A stretch of DNA of 64,000 nucleotides from Nostoc sp. FACHB-892 (lineage in GTDB: Bacteria > Cyanobacteriota > Cyanobacteriia > Cyanobacteriales > Nostocaceae), in contig NZ_JACJTR010000003.1 in assembly GCF_014698795.1 (NCBI RefSeq), forward strand, positions 186,001 through 250,000, in the 5' to 3' direction. The position numbers and the translations under genes were made by a program. Below are positions 19,301-29,028 of the stretch, one piece after another. The notes under the pieces were generated by a model that saw nothing but the letters and a program-made list of their open reading frames with translations, was not told the origin of the DNA and did no database searches. The stretch's first letter is position 1, and each line of letters starts with the position of its first letter.

Positions 19301-22300
19301 TTCTAGGCTTTTTAATTCCGAACCACTCCAGTATGAATATTGACACTTATTGCTAGCTGAGTATCCAGTATGTACTAAATCCCCAGAGTCTAATCCGCTA
19401 GAGTAAGCATCTTCTAAAAGTGGTAAAGTATCTCTAACATGATGCTTCCAATGGATTATAAAAGTTGATACTTTAAATAAGACTTGGCTTCTAACTTCAA
19501 CAGCATCTAACCGCTCTAATAAATTTAAAGCTAATTGTCCAATTTGATAAGCAGCTTCAATATCTTGTGATAAGCCGCTAAAAACCACTCCATAATCAGC
19601 AAAACCGCTAGCCGAAAAAGGCGTATTTCCATTTTTAATAGATAAATTTACTTGTTGGCAAGCCATCAAAATAAATAATGCAGGTGCAGATTGATAGGCA
19701 GCAGGAACTAAACTTGATATAAGCCTCATAGCTGCTAGCTTATGAATATCTGTCATTGAAGGCAAATTAATTAAATCTTCTATTTCTTTGCCCGCTAAAT
19801 TGTTTGTAGTTTCTTGAATAGCTTCCTGAATATCTAATGGAGTTGGTGAGTGATTGAGTTTTACTCCCAACATTTCTAGAACTTTTAGTCCAAGCTGCAC
19901 TGCTTCAATTAATTTTCTTTGCACTTCACAACTTTTGATACGCAACTCATAAACTTTGATTTTTTCCAGTTGCGTTTTAGCTTGTTGTAGCACGATTTCA
20001 GCTAATATCTCCATTTGCTCAAAGTCACCGCTAAGAAATGCCGCTTCTGCTGCCTCCTGATGCAAAGTTAATGTAAGTTCATATTTCTGATTCCAACTAG
20101 AAGCTGTCAATAGGCTCAAAGCTACCTTGAAATAGCGCATAGCTGACTCATAGGCTGCTGCTGCTTTCGCTTTCTGTCCCGCTATGAGATTGAGTGCAGC
20201 TAACTCATATTTCTCTGACTTTGAAGTTAGTAAATCTCTGCCATAGTTTAGGTGGTTTACTAAATAGAAAATATTTTCTTTTCGCTCTTCAAGCGAACTC
20301 TTTTGAAGAAGTAATTGTCCAATTTTTAGGTGAATTTCTTTCTTATTAATATCTGGAATTAAAGAATAAGATGCTTGCTGTACACGGTCGTGCAAAAACT
20401 TGTATGCAATTATTTTCTGTTCTTGCTCTATTAGCTCTATTATCAGTTGTTCTTCTAGCTGCTCACTAACAACCAAAGGTATTTTATAAGATGAATCTAT
20501 AGGTAAAATTAAACCTGCTTGCAGAGCCTCCCATAGTTCTTTAGCCGTTTCCGACAAAGATTTTTGGTTGACAATACTTAAAATATCTAAACTAAATTTA
20601 TCACCAATGCAAGCAGCTAATTTTAAAACTTCCTGTGTTGTTGGTAATAGTCTTTGAATTTGATTAACCATTAACTCAACGACATTATCAGTAATATCAA
20701 TATCTTTGATAATTTCAATATCCCACTGCCAAAAACCTGTGTTAAAATTAAAATATAACAAGTTATCTTGGTAAAGAGATTTGAGTAACTGAGTTACAAA
20801 AAATGGATTTCCTTGCGTTTTACTAAAGACTAAATTAGCTAGGTTATCTGAATTCTCTAGACAACTACGCAGTGTATCGTTAACTAACTGATTTATATGA
20901 TAAATATCTAAAGGTTGGAGAACAATATTATTGACATTTACACTAGATTTTTTTAATTCTTTTAGAGTTAGTATTAATGGATGAGTTGGACTCACCTCGT
21001 TATCTCTATATGCTCCTATTATTAAAAAATATTTACTCTCAGGGTCACTAATTAGCAGTTGAATTAGCTTAAGAGAAGCTGAGTCTGCCCACTGTAAGTC
21101 ATCCAGAAAAATTACTAGTGGATGTTTGGCTTGAGAAAATACATAAATAAGTTGTTGAAATAATCGATTAAAGCGATTTTGAGCTTCGTTAATTCCTAGC
21201 TGTGGTATTTCAGGCTGAGAGCCGATGATTTTTTCAAGTTCAGGAATAAAGTCAATAATAACTTGGCCGTTGACACCAACCGCTTCTAAAAGTTTCTTTT
21301 TCCAGTTTGATAGCTTTTCAGCATTTTCTGTTAATATCTGTTGCATTAATTCTTGAAAAGCCTGAATTAATGAAGCATAAGGAATATTACGTTTATACTG
21401 ATCAAACTTTCCAGAAATAAAATAACCACGCTGCCGGATAATAGGTTTATGAACTTCATTCACTAACGAAGTTTTACCAATTCCAGAATAACCGTTAACT
21501 AGCATTAACTCAGTTACGCCAGAGCTAACTCGCTCAAAAGCATTCATCAATTCCGCAACTTCTCGTTCTCGACCGTAAAGTTTTTGGGGAATAAGAAAAC
21601 GGCTAGATAAATCAAGTTGACCAATAGCAAAATTTTCAATTTTACCAGTCGTTTCTAATTGATGTAAACATACTTCTAAATCTGCTTTTAATCCTAAAGC
21701 ATTTTGATATCTTTCCTCAGCAGTTTTAGCTAATAATTTCATGACAATATCGGAAACTGCTACCGGAATTTTGGTATTTAATTCGTGAGGCGGGAGTGGA
21801 ATTTTAGCAATGTGTGAGTGAACTAATTCTAAAGGATCATCTGCGACAAAGGGCAGCTTGCTAGTTAACATTTCGTACAATGTCACTCCTAATGAGTAAA
21901 AATCAGTTCTATAGTCTATTGAGCGGTTCATTCTCCCAGTTTGCTCAGGCGAAATATAAGCTAGGCTACCTCCCAGCAAATTGAAATCATTAACTATCTG
22001 ATTTTCTCTAGATAGGCGTGATGCAATGCTAAAGTCAATAATCTTTATTTGACCTGTGTTGGGATTGATGAGTATGTTATGAGGTTGAATATCTTTATGA
22101 ATAAGATTATTTTGATGTAGTTGATATAGTGTTGCAGCTAATTGAATAGCAATTTGCAAAAAATTGTTGAGTTCCAAATTAGGCGTGCTAATAATATCTT
22201 TGAGCGTCTCTCCTTCAAAATCTTGCAAGATAAGTGCTACACCATTTTGTGTACTTTCTAAACCTAAGGGTTGAATAGCTCCGTCTATCTGCAAAAATTG

Positions 22301-22477
22301 CAGTATTTGATACTCATGCTTGATGTAGGCAATTTGTTCTCTAGTAGGATACTCAGCTTTTATAGTTTTAATAATTACTGAGGTTCTTTCTGGCTCTTTA
22401 AAAGCCCGATAAAGACAAGTATTTCTACCATCATGAATAACTTTGATGAAGTTGTAATTGGTAAGGGTAATATTCAT
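16394..22477 (-). CDS. giant multi-kinase: Ser/Thr kinase - AAA ATPase - GAF - histidine kinase - receiver
   Basis: 2027 residues. The Ser/Thr kinase domain (1-265) has K37, the catalytic loop HKDIQPHN with D129, and DFS (148-150) in place of DFG. The AAA/STAND-like ATPase has Walker [11 protein letters not shown] (328-337) and Walker [12 protein letters not shown] near 460. A long helical, TPR-like region spans about 640-1330. GAF lies at about 1370-1530, HisKA has H1556 in [11 protein letters not shown], HATPase has [16 protein letters not shown] and GTGLGLTI, and the receiver (about 1810-1930) has [13 protein letters not shown]. Such proteins (Hstk type) are typical of filamentous cyanobacteria and link Ser/Thr to His-Asp signalling. 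All key residues look intact. First gene of a two-gene unit with the hybrid kinase. Confidence 0.93.
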   Translation of the reverse strand: MNITLTNYNFIKVIHDGRNTCLYRAFKEPERTSVIIKTIKAEYPTREQIAYIKHEYQILQFLQIDGAIQPLGLESTQNGVALILQDFEGETLKDIISTPNLELNNFLQIAIQLAATLYQLHQNNLIHKDIQPHNILINPNTGQIKIIDFSIASRLSRENQIVNDFNLLGGSLAYISPEQTGRMNRSIDYRTDFYSLGVTLYEMLTSKLPFVADDPLELVHSHIAKIPLPPHELNTKIPVAVSDIVMKLLAKTAEERYQNALGLKADLEVCLHQLETTGKIENFAIGQLDLSSRFLIPQKLYGREREVAELMNAFERVSSGVTELMLVNGYSGIGKTSLVNEVHKPIIRQRGYFISGKFDQYKRNIPYASLIQAFQELMQQILTENAEKLSNWKKKLLEAVGVNGQVIIDFIPELEKIIGSQPEIPQLGINEAQNRFNRLFQQLIYVFSQAKHPLVIFLDDLQWADSASLKLIQLLISDPESKYFLIIGAYRDNEVSPTHPLILTLKELKKSSVNVNNIVLQPLDIYHINQLVNDTLRSCLENSDNLANLVFSKTQGNPFFVTQLLKSLYQDNLLYFNFNTGFWQWDIEIIKDIDITDNVVELMVNQIQRLLPTTQEVLKLAACIGDKFSLDILSIVNQKSLSETAKELWEALQAGLILPIDSSYKIPLVVSEQLEEQLIIELIEQEQKIIAYKFLHDRVQQASYSLIPDINKKEIHLKIGQLLLQKSSLEERKENIFYLVNHLNYGRDLLTSKSEKYELAALNLIAGQKAKAAAAYESAMRYFKVALSLLTASSWNQKYELTLTLHQEAAEAAFLSGDFEQMEILAEIVLQQAKTQLEKIKVYELRIKSCEVQRKLIEAVQLGLKVLEMLGVKLNHSPTPLDIQEAIQETTNNLAGKEIEDLINLPSMTDIHKLAAMRLISSLVPAAYQSAPALFILMACQQVNLSIKNGNTPFSASGFADYGVVFSGLSQDIEAAYQIGQLALNLLERLDAVEVRSQVLFKVSTFIIHWKHHVRDTLPLLEDAYSSGLDSGDLVHTGYSASNKCQYSYWSGSELKSLEQEMARYSKLIAQIHQETALKWHQVFHQAVLNLIGLSENPCHLIGESYNEDKLLKLHIKSNERTIIHYVFLNKLILCYLFGEFTQALENSIKAEQYLDGVTGWLNVPLFHFYDSLAQLAIYPSASFGSQENLPDKVKINQQKMRKWADHAPMNFQHKYDLVEAEKARVLGQYWQAMEYYDRAIGGAKEQGYIQEEALANELAAKFYFECGREKVAQAYLADAYYGYMRWGAIAKLRDLEIKYSKISARLLEQRTYSPNQSPLVQSLNSSISKPFDLATFIKASQALSGEIVFEKLLAKLMQIVLENAGAETGFLILERAGNLFIEASGRFGQTEINVQQSTPVELSQQLPIYIINYVHRTQEHIVLSDATCEGKFTTDSYIVQHKPKSILCSPIIHQGKLFGILYLENKLIAGAFTPERLEVLQLLSSQAAISLENARLYNDLEEYNRTLEIKVKERTLELQDKNLELQQQISERQKAEEIAASANRAKSEFLANMSHELRTPLNGILGYTQIFQTDTSLTPQQRNGVNIIHQCGEHLLTLINDILDISRIEARKMELYLQEFNLSAFLEGIVEICRIRAEHKGISLIYRPLYPLPSLVRADNKRLRQILINLLSNAVKFTKKGSITFKVGYVNQDRDWTINTGSLAGQLSNSKIRFQVEDTGTGIASEQLEEIFLPFKQVGEDSLKIEGTGLGLTISRQLVQMMGSELYVTSELGKGSVFWLDLELPEVFQYTKIAANELNIIGFLGTKRKILVVDDKWENRSVLVNILEPLGFEVLEATDGLDCLHKVPEFQPDLILMDLVMARMDGFEATRRLRALQNFQEVIVIAISASVFEFNQQESRKVGCDGFLPKPIQRVELLDKLQVYLGLEWVYKDQGKAKKIKDEKKSLTNSLHLTSQAPIIPPSASELTILLDLAMRGNLISIAERAVELEKIDEKLQPFASHLYQLAKGFKGKQILEFIQKYFGAI

Positions 22478-22937
22478 ATTTATATTGCAACTTAAGTGAG
22501 CTAAATTTTTAAATTAGCTACAAAAAACTTATTGTGATACTAAAAAGGATTAATTATAAATGTTAAACTGCTTCATGCAAATAATTACAAGGTAGTTGTG
22601 AGCGGTTCTTGCTCGTTTATTATATGTTTAGGGGAAATAATGTTACCTACCTACTCTACTATCGTTATTTGAAATGTTATGATCCTACACTGCTGATTTT
22701 TAATTTCTATTTTATTAGATTTATCTCAATTCTAAATCCTACTGTGATTTAAACTGGAAATTATTATTAATTTTTGACATATTAAAGGGAAATTATTACT
22801 GATGACCAAGGGCGGGAGTGTGTTTCACTCTACGATTTTCCAAGTCAATTGGCTCAAATCGGTTTTGTCTTGCGGTAACTTTATCCTTTAAGCTACATAT
22901 ATTGAGGCTATGGCGGATTACCCTTGTGGAGGTCTAG
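22478..22937. other. divergent spacer between multi-kinase and GCS2 genes
   Basis: 460 bp of AT-rich sequence that must contain two divergent promoters. No gene, repeat family or clear operator was seen. Confidence 0.5.
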
Positions 22938-24281
22938 ATGGCGATAGTTAAGCGTCGTATCGGTCTGGAGCAAGAATTTTTTCTGGTAGATGAAGCTGGT
23001 AGCTTGAGCGATCGCGCCGATGAGTTTTTAAAGAGTTGTCACCTCAAAGCTCAAGCACAAGGTTTAAACCCAAATTACTTTGTGGCAGAGTTCGTTAAAA
23101 GCATGGTAGAAATTAACACACCTCCTGCTGACACTGCCAAGGAACTAGCGAGAGTCTATCTCAAAAATCTCAAATTGGCGATCGCTGTAGCGCAACAGAT
23201 GGGTTTACGCCTTTACCCTCTGTCTAGCTATCCTTTGCCTACTATGCCAGTTATGCGAGATCACCCTAATTACCATATCCAAGCGCAAACTGTCGGCATT
23301 TCAAAATTTTTGCACGCCGGGAAATGTACAGGTACACACCTGCATTTGGAAGTCCCGCCTGGGGTAATTGACCCTCGTGTTGCAGTATCTTATAACTCGA
23401 CATCAGTTGAGCGAGAAGAACTATTAAATATCTATAATTTAGCTACAGCTTGCGACTCTGCACTTATTTCCCTGACGCGGGCGTGTCCTTTTTATGAAGG
23501 ACAGGCGTTAGGACTAGCCGTGCATACAATTCGTTATCGAGGTAGCGAAACCTTCGGTTGGGAGGGAGTTTATACTAATTTACAACCTGTCGGTGGACTT
23601 ATGCCTTATGCCGAAAGTGTTGAAGGTTTAGTTGAGCAGCAGTTCGCTCGTTATTATGCTTGGCTGCAAGCGATGGAAAAAGCCTTAATTGAAGCGAACC
23701 TGTTCAAAGAAACGGGAGTTAGCTTACTCAAGTCAGCTTGGAATCCAGTTCGACTCAACAAACTTGGCACAGTAGAAATCAGGTGTATAGATAGCAACTT
23801 TCCCTCTGTAATTTTAATTGTAATTACATTACTAGAAAAATTAGCTGATCGAGTCAGGCATGAGAAGTTAACAGTAAGACCATCTAAAGGAATGCAGATA
23901 TTTGAACTAGTTGGCAATCGCTTGTATGTACCAGATTTTGAATATCTATCAGGGGAATTGCTCTTAGCCTCAGCTACAGAAGGAATTAAAAACCCCAAAG
24001 TTAGAGCTTACGTCGATTCCATTTTGCAGTTTGCCAGCGCTGTTGGTGGCGAAGGAGCAGATTTTCTGGCAAAACTCAGCAGAAACCTTGATCAGTATCA
24101 GACGATAGAAGCCAGCATCTTGCAAGACTTTACCCCAACAACAACTCAACTTTCATTAGATGCCGGTTTGCGTTTAGTGCGCTCAAGTTGTGACAAGCTA
24201 GAAGCTATTGTTTCATCAATAGATATAGAAAATCCCCTCGCAGCTTTGGATACTGATGAAGGATTGTTGCTACAGCATTAA
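22938..24281 (+). CDS. GCS2-family glutamate-cysteine ligase-like enzyme
   Basis: 447-residue member of the glutamate-cysteine ligase family 2 (carboxylate-amine ligase). Family hallmarks are the N-terminal metal-site motif RIGLEQEFFLVD, GKCTGTHLHLEVP, YRGSETFGWEGVY, and LGTVEIRCIDSNFPS. The reaction is ATP-dependent amide bond formation, classically Glu plus Cys to gamma-glutamylcysteine. Whether this is the main GshA of the cell or a YbdK-like side enzyme cannot be decided from the sequence. The ribosome site GGAGGT 6 nt before ATG is strong and fixes the start. Monocistronic by position. Confidence 0.82.
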   Translation: MAIVKRRIGLEQEFFLVDEAGSLSDRADEFLKSCHLKAQAQGLNPNYFVAEFVKSMVEINTPPADTAKELARVYLKNLKLAIAVAQQMGLRLYPLSSYPLPTMPVMRDHPNYHIQAQTVGISKFLHAGKCTGTHLHLEVPPGVIDPRVAVSYNSTSVEREELLNIYNLATACDSALISLTRACPFYEGQALGLAVHTIRYRGSETFGWEGVYTNLQPVGGLMPYAESVEGLVEQQFARYYAWLQAMEKALIEANLFKETGVSLLKSAWNPVRLNKLGTVEIRCIDSNFPSVILIVITLLEKLADRVRHEKLTVRPSKGMQIFELVGNRLYVPDFEYLSGELLLASATEGIKNPKVRAYVDSILQFASAVGGEGADFLAKLSRNLDQYQTIEASILQDFTPTTTQLSLDAGLRLVRSSCDKLEAIVSSIDIENPLAALDTDEGLLLQH

Positions 24282-24429
24282 TCGAATCTTAATTCATACA
24301 AAACCCCATAATTGCTGTAAATTTCTAATCAGGAAAAATCTTTCCAAAATGATTTACTAACAATTTTAGTAAGCTCCCACTCCACACCTGTCATTAGATT
24401 CATGGAATGTCAGACAATAAACCCAATTC

Positions 24430-24482
24430 GCAATGGGCTTCTCTACGTTCCCTGCGGGTAGGATGCCTCTCAGCTTGTCCAT
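24430..24482. repeat. fragment of spacer repeat
   Basis: Contains the elements 'cttctctacg' and 'ccctgcggg' seen in the palindromic repeats elsewhere in the window. It overlaps the 3' end of the Yip1-like gene. Confidence 0.45.
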
Positions 24483-25042
24483 CTTACCAATTGTTGCTCC
24501 AAAACTTGTACAAAACCGATCGCAATTTGAATTAACGGCCAGCCTACTAAACAAATAAATGTTGCTCGTTGAGTAGTAATATCTAACCCTTGGCGTACTG
24601 CGACAATTACCGCCAATAAACTCCACAACGCCAATATAAGCTCAATTGGTCGTCCTAGTAAGGGAATGAGAGTTAAAAAATTTAGTACTTGCGGTGCATA
24701 GGCAAAGCCTATAGGAATAAGTAAGTCACCGTAAGTAGGATCGATGGGTTTGAGCCATTGCCCAATCTTCAAAATTGTGAATGTCCAAAAATAGTATCCT
24801 GCAATGATAGCGATCGCATCAATCAAAAGACCTGCCAAAAGTACAAAAACTGTAGCTCGATTTATTAATAAAATTACGCCACTACCTATGGCATGAGAAA
24901 TAGCAGCTAGAATTACAATACTTAGAGCTAACCTCTGGTTTTGCTGTGTATTGCGAGCATTTTCATAAAAGTCGCCATTCAAAGCTAGAGCATACCGAAG
25001 TGTATGACACAAACCATGCCTTGATTTATTATTACTGCTCAT
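24470..25042 (-). CDS. Yip1-family multispanning membrane protein
   Basis: 190 residues with about five hydrophobic segments (around 38-58, 62-86, 105-130, 133-150, 160-178). The pattern 'TFTILKIGQWLKPIDPTYGDLL...ALWSLLAVIVAVRQGLDITT' is the Yip1-domain arrangement. Function in bacteria is unknown. The start at 25042 follows from the MSSNNKSRHG reading, but the N-terminus before the first helix is not well conserved. Divergent from the next gene. Confidence 0.7.
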   Translation of the reverse strand: MSSNNKSRHGLCHTLRYALALNGDFYENARNTQQNQRLALSIVILAAISHAIGSGVILLINRATVFVLLAGLLIDAIAIIAGYYFWTFTILKIGQWLKPIDPTYGDLLIPIGFAYAPQVLNFLTLIPLLGRPIELILALWSLLAVIVAVRQGLDITTQRATFICLVGWPLIQIAIGFVQVLEQQLVRWTS

Positions 25043-25166
25043 TTTTTCTAACTAATGAGGGATGACAAATTACAAAAAGTAGAATTTTATAGAATAAATA
25101 ATTAAAAATCAAAGCTTTAAGCTCAAAATTATTTTATTTATCAACTATATAAAACAATAATCTCAA

Positions 25167-26186
25167 ATGCGTAGGATTGGCGGACAAATACTGCTATGGT
25201 TGCAAAGTGGAACATTAAGGCTGTTGGTTTTAGCAGGTATAATACTTCTTGCCTGGGGAACTTTTGCCCCTGTGGGAACATTGGTATGGTGGTTGAGTCA
25301 AAGTTCTGAAAGCTTGGGGATTAAGAAAAATTCAACGAAAAAGTTCCCCAGGGATAACCCTTTACTGAAAGTTGACAAATCGAGAAATATTGATTGCTAT
25401 ATAGTTTTTTTACCAGGAGTAGGAGATTTTTCCGCCAACCAATTAACTCCAGGTGAAGAATTTTTTTTAAATAAATTAGAGCAAATTCATCGTAATTGTG
25501 TAACAGTGCGGGATGTTTTTCCTTACTCTGCTGCTAACGAAAGTTTAGAAGGGCAACGGTTATTAGCACCTCTGTGGAGTGCAGCTGAAAAAGCCGATGG
25601 TTTGTTCTCTAATACAGATGTTTTAATTAAAATCCGTAATCTCTGGCGGTTTGCTATTTCTGCCGATGACCGTTATGGACATATTTATAACTTGGGAATT
25701 GCGAATGCGATCGTTGATCGTATGAATGCCGTATACCCTTTATCCAAACGTCCTAAACAAGGGCTGAAAATAATTTTAGTTGGAACCAGTGGTGGAGTGC
25801 AAGTTGCTCTTGGTACAGTTTCTGATCTCGAACAGTGGCTAAATGCTCAATTAATTGTTGTTTCGATAGGTGGTGATTTTGATGGCGAAAAAGGCTTTGA
25901 TAAAGTTGACCATGTGTACCAACTCGTAGGTAGTCGAGACTGGATTGAAGATATTAGCCAAATTGTATTTGCTTCACGCTGGCCAATTACAGTAGGCTCA
26001 CCTTTTAATCAAGCTCGTCTTCAAGGACGTTATACACTTCTGAAAACAGGCCCTCATGCTCATAGTGGCTCTCAAGGCTATTTTGGTACAACAACAATTG
26101 GACAAAGCCAAACAACTTATGTAGAATTAACATTTGAAAAAGTCAATAAACTGCCAATTTGGTCTAATCAAAATCAACGGCAATAA
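25167..26186 (+). CDS. membrane-anchored protein with lipase-like GxSGG motif
   Basis: 339 residues with an N-terminal membrane helix (about 17-41, LRLLVLAGIILLAWGTFAP). The body contains CYIVFLPGVGDFSA near the start and ILVGTSGGVQVALG in the middle. The G-T-S-G-G nucleophile-elbow pattern suggests an alpha/beta-hydrolase fold, and a late histidine (KTGPHAHSGSQGYFG) could complete a triad. I did not recognise the family, so substrate and role are open. Immediately followed by a decayed transposase. Confidence 0.6.
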   Translation: MRRIGGQILLWLQSGTLRLLVLAGIILLAWGTFAPVGTLVWWLSQSSESLGIKKNSTKKFPRDNPLLKVDKSRNIDCYIVFLPGVGDFSANQLTPGEEFFLNKLEQIHRNCVTVRDVFPYSAANESLEGQRLLAPLWSAAEKADGLFSNTDVLIKIRNLWRFAISADDRYGHIYNLGIANAIVDRMNAVYPLSKRPKQGLKIILVGTSGGVQVALGTVSDLEQWLNAQLIVVSIGGDFDGEKGFDKVDHVYQLVGSRDWIEDISQIVFASRWPITVGSPFNQARLQGRYTLLKTGPHAHSGSQGYFGTTTIGQSQTTYVELTFEKVNKLPIWSNQNQRQ

Positions 26187-26190
26187 TTCT

Positions 26191-26342
26191 TTTGCTGAAT
26201 GCCAAACTAATTCAATCAAATTATAATCTGGACTGGACTCTGGTAAGAATTACCGGATAATATTTGGCGTTTTTACCTCAATCTGAGCTAAGATATCTTT
26301 TCTTTTATGGAAACTGGCATTATCGAGGATAATCACTAGCTC
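26191..26342 (-). pseudogene. IS630-family transposase remnant
   Basis: Minus-strand translation gives the DDE block ELVIILDNASFHKRKDIL, then IEVKTPNIIR, an in-frame TAA, and continues as SSPDYNLIELVWHSAK. These are the second-aspartate and DxxE regions of IS630 transposases. The internal stop and the lack of the N-terminal half make it a pseudogene. The adjoining 26362-26500 may be part of the same relic but reads less clearly. Confidence 0.8.
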
Positions 26343-26530
26343 ATGGAATATAGTATGTTTTGTCTATGTCCCCAACCTGTATAAAGGATAGGTTTTTTTG
26401 TTGCTTTTTAGATTTTGCATCACTGAAATAATACTTTGACGAAAATCAATCCAATACCACACTTTAGCTATTCCAGCAATGTAGTACTTTGCCATAAATT
26501 TTAAGCGGAGCAATAAATCTAAATTACTCT

Positions 26531-27694
26531 CTAATCAATAATTCCTAATGTTGTTCCTCCTATAATTGCAGGGCTTAAGGCTTGCAAATCAAAGTTACCG
26601 CTTGCTGGGTTAACAAATAAAGGGTCTTTCCCAATGATGTTACCGCTTCCGCTTCCTGTATTTTTGAAACTGCCATTGTAAACAAGGTTATCTTCAAAAG
26701 AGAAACCTGTGGATTTTGAAATCGGGTTAATGGCTTGTCCACCTTTGCCGACAAAGATACTGTTCTCTACATCTACGTCATTAGCTTTGTTAATGAATAT
26801 TTCACCTGTTGTCAAAACTTGAGAGTTTTTGTAGGTCGTGTTGTGCAAGACATCTATGGGATTATCCGCTCTGAAAAGCTGGATACCTGAACCACCATTC
26901 TTGTAGATTAGATTATCGCTGATTAGGACTTTTCCTTTATAGGAATCACTACCAATATAGGCACGGTCAACCATTACGCCGTGTCCTTCTGTGATTTCTC
27001 CTACAGCGTAGTAGGGAACCAATTGTTTATTATCGAAAACAGTATTGTCTTCAATAACTATTTTGTAATCTTTGGTATTCTTATCAGAATTCCACAGGTG
27101 CAACATTGAGATTCCTTGAGCTCCAAAAGGTGAGTACCAGGCATTTCCAGAAACAACGTTATCTTTTACGGTAATGTAATCTGCTTCAATAGCTGTAATT
27201 CCACCACCGGGAAAATTAGAAACCTTGTTGTCGCTGATTGTGATGTGATGCGATCGCTTTTTGGAATCTTCTTGACTATAAGTAATGTTGATGCCATTCC
27301 CAGAGGTGGCGGGATTATTTAGATTTGTCTTTTCTTTGAGTGCGTAAGCTAGTGTGATTTTGTCTCGCGCACCTTTGAGCGTCAATCCTTCAATATTAAT
27401 ATAAGAAGAACCAGTGATTGAAATGGCATTCCAATTATGTTTATCTGTAACTAAAACTGGGTTGTGCCCTGACAATGCTTTAAAAGTAATCGGCGCATTG
27501 GCACTACCATTTTTATTGTCGATACTTAAAATGTTTGCATAAGGATTTGTGTAAGTACCATTCATCACGTAGACGGTATCACCTGCTTTCACCAAATCCC
27601 CAGCTTTTTGGAGAGTGCGAAATGCGGCTTTCTGGTTCGAGCCATCATTTTTATCATTACCTGTTCCAGAAACGTAGTATGTTTTGCCAGCCAT
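26531..27694 (-). CDS. right-handed parallel beta-helix repeat protein
   Basis: 387 residues. The start MAGKTYYVSGTGNDKNDGS... is the DUF1565/pectate-lyase-like cap seen in PL9-type and related beta-helix proteins. The repeats GITAIEADYITVKDNVVSGN, HHITISDNKVSNF and VLISDNLIYKNGGSGIQLF are coils of the helix. It ends DLQALSPAIIGG, as in polysaccharide lyases and epimerases. No signal peptide is visible although the fold is normally extracellular; export could be by a C-terminal signal or the start could be misassigned. Candidate roles are polysaccharide cleavage or binding in the sheath. Catalytic residues cannot be assigned by eye. Confidence 0.78.
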   Translation of the reverse strand: MAGKTYYVSGTGNDKNDGSNQKAAFRTLQKAGDLVKAGDTVYVMNGTYTNPYANILSIDNKNGSANAPITFKALSGHNPVLVTDKHNWNAISITGSSYINIEGLTLKGARDKITLAYALKEKTNLNNPATSGNGINITYSQEDSKKRSHHITISDNKVSNFPGGGITAIEADYITVKDNVVSGNAWYSPFGAQGISMLHLWNSDKNTKDYKIVIEDNTVFDNKQLVPYYAVGEITEGHGVMVDRAYIGSDSYKGKVLISDNLIYKNGGSGIQLFRADNPIDVLHNTTYKNSQVLTTGEIFINKANDVDVENSIFVGKGGQAINPISKSTGFSFEDNLVYNGSFKNTGSGSGNIIGKDPLFVNPASGNFDLQALSPAIIGGTTLGIID

Positions 27695-28363
27695 TGTTTT
27701 ACTCCGAATATGTGTAAGGTGAATTGGTAGTACGTTCTCAGCAATAAACAGCGCAAAGCCGGAGACATTTCGTGTCTTCTCTGCGTTTGTTGAGTGGTCA
27801 AACTTGAATTGGTTGAAACTTTAGTAGGTTTACCCCTTAACTTAAGGGAACTAATGTAACAACTTCGTCGAACTTGTTGTACGCGGTGTAACTGAGCCTT
27901 GGGAACTCATGTATTAAAACTAACCTTTACACAGGCAATGCACTTCAGTAAATATTCTGAAATGTGTTGCTTTTTTTACAACAAATGCCAAAAATTTATG
28001 GAGATGTCGTGGTAGAGTCCTGTTAATTTCCAGAGTGATATGGGAGTGGAGAGCCTTTTGTGCAAGGATTTGATAAAGTTTCTCTAACAATTTTTAAAGA
28101 AACGATGCTTCCTGCAAGGTAGGACACAAACAAAAGAAGAAACTAGAAGCCAAAAAAATTGGCGTAGCTTCATAAAAAAATAGTATGAGAATTTGCCAGA
28201 TCCGCATTTCTCACAAGCTTGAGGGGAAGAAGGAGCAGAGGGGCTTTTTGAGGCTGAACGACCGAAATTGTTTCTTCGCCAAAACTAGATATCAAAAAAT
28301 GAATAATTGTCGTGTTTTATAGTGATAATATGATATTTGCTCGTGTTTACTCCTAACCAATTC
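27695..28363. other. spacer with short palindrome
   Basis: 669 bp with no supported gene. A CCCTTAA-C-TTAAGGG palindrome lies at 27834-27848 and could be an operator or part of a hairpin. The TetR promoter should be near 28300-28360. Confidence 0.45.
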
Positions 28364-29017
28364 ATGTCTTCCAGGATTCACAATCCCGAAACACTTCGTC
28401 GATTACCGCAACAAACCCGCAGTCGCCAACGGGTTAATCAAATCTTGGATATAGCTGCTCAGTTATTGGAAGAAGTAGGCTATGAAGCGGTTTCAACCGA
28501 ATTGATTGTAAAGCAGGCAAATATTTCAATTGGTTCACTCTACCGCTTTTTCCCTGATAAGGAGGCTATTGTTCATGCGCTATCAGAGCGATATGCACAG
28601 CAAATGCGAGAGTTATTTGCCGCTAGGTTTAATCCCTCAACGATTAATTACCCCTTAGCAATATTGTTGAGTGAAGCAATTGAAGACTTTGATAAATTTT
28701 ATACTACTCAACCAGGTTGTCGGGTAACTATGCTGCGATCGCGAATATCTGGCGAATTGCAGGCAGTAAATCAGCGAGTTGACCATGAGATTGTAGAGCA
28801 ATTAGATAACTTCTTTGCTTTACGGCAACCGCAAATGAATTCACAACAACGGCATTTAGTAGCTTTAGTCAGTGTAGAAATTGCGGGGGCGCTTCAGTTA
28901 ATGTCGCTCGCACAAGACGATCACCTACGACGGCAACTAGTAGCACAGACTAAACAAGTTTTGATTGGTTATCTTCAACCACTCTTTCCTGACAGTATCG
29001 ATTGCCCAAGTAAATGA
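28364..29017 (+). CDS. TetR/AcrR-family transcriptional regulator
   Basis: 217 residues. The N-terminal helix-turn-helix reads RQRVNQILDIAAQLLEEVGY...TELIVKQANISIGSLYRFFPDKEA, diagnostic of TetR. The C-terminal ligand-binding half is less conserved. ATG at 28364 (MSSRIHNPE) is preferred to the TTG at 28337. Its stop is about 11 bp before the start of the CrtI-like gene, so it probably forms an operon with that gene and may control it in response to its substrate or product. Confidence 0.88.
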   Translation: MSSRIHNPETLRRLPQQTRSRQRVNQILDIAAQLLEEVGYEAVSTELIVKQANISIGSLYRFFPDKEAIVHALSERYAQQMRELFAARFNPSTINYPLAILLSEAIEDFDKFYTTQPGCRVTMLRSRISGELQAVNQRVDHEIVEQLDNFFALRQPQMNSQQRHLVALVSVEIAGALQLMSLAQDDHLRRQLVAQTKQVLIGYLQPLFPDSIDCPSK

Positions 29018-29028
29018 GGAGTTTATCT

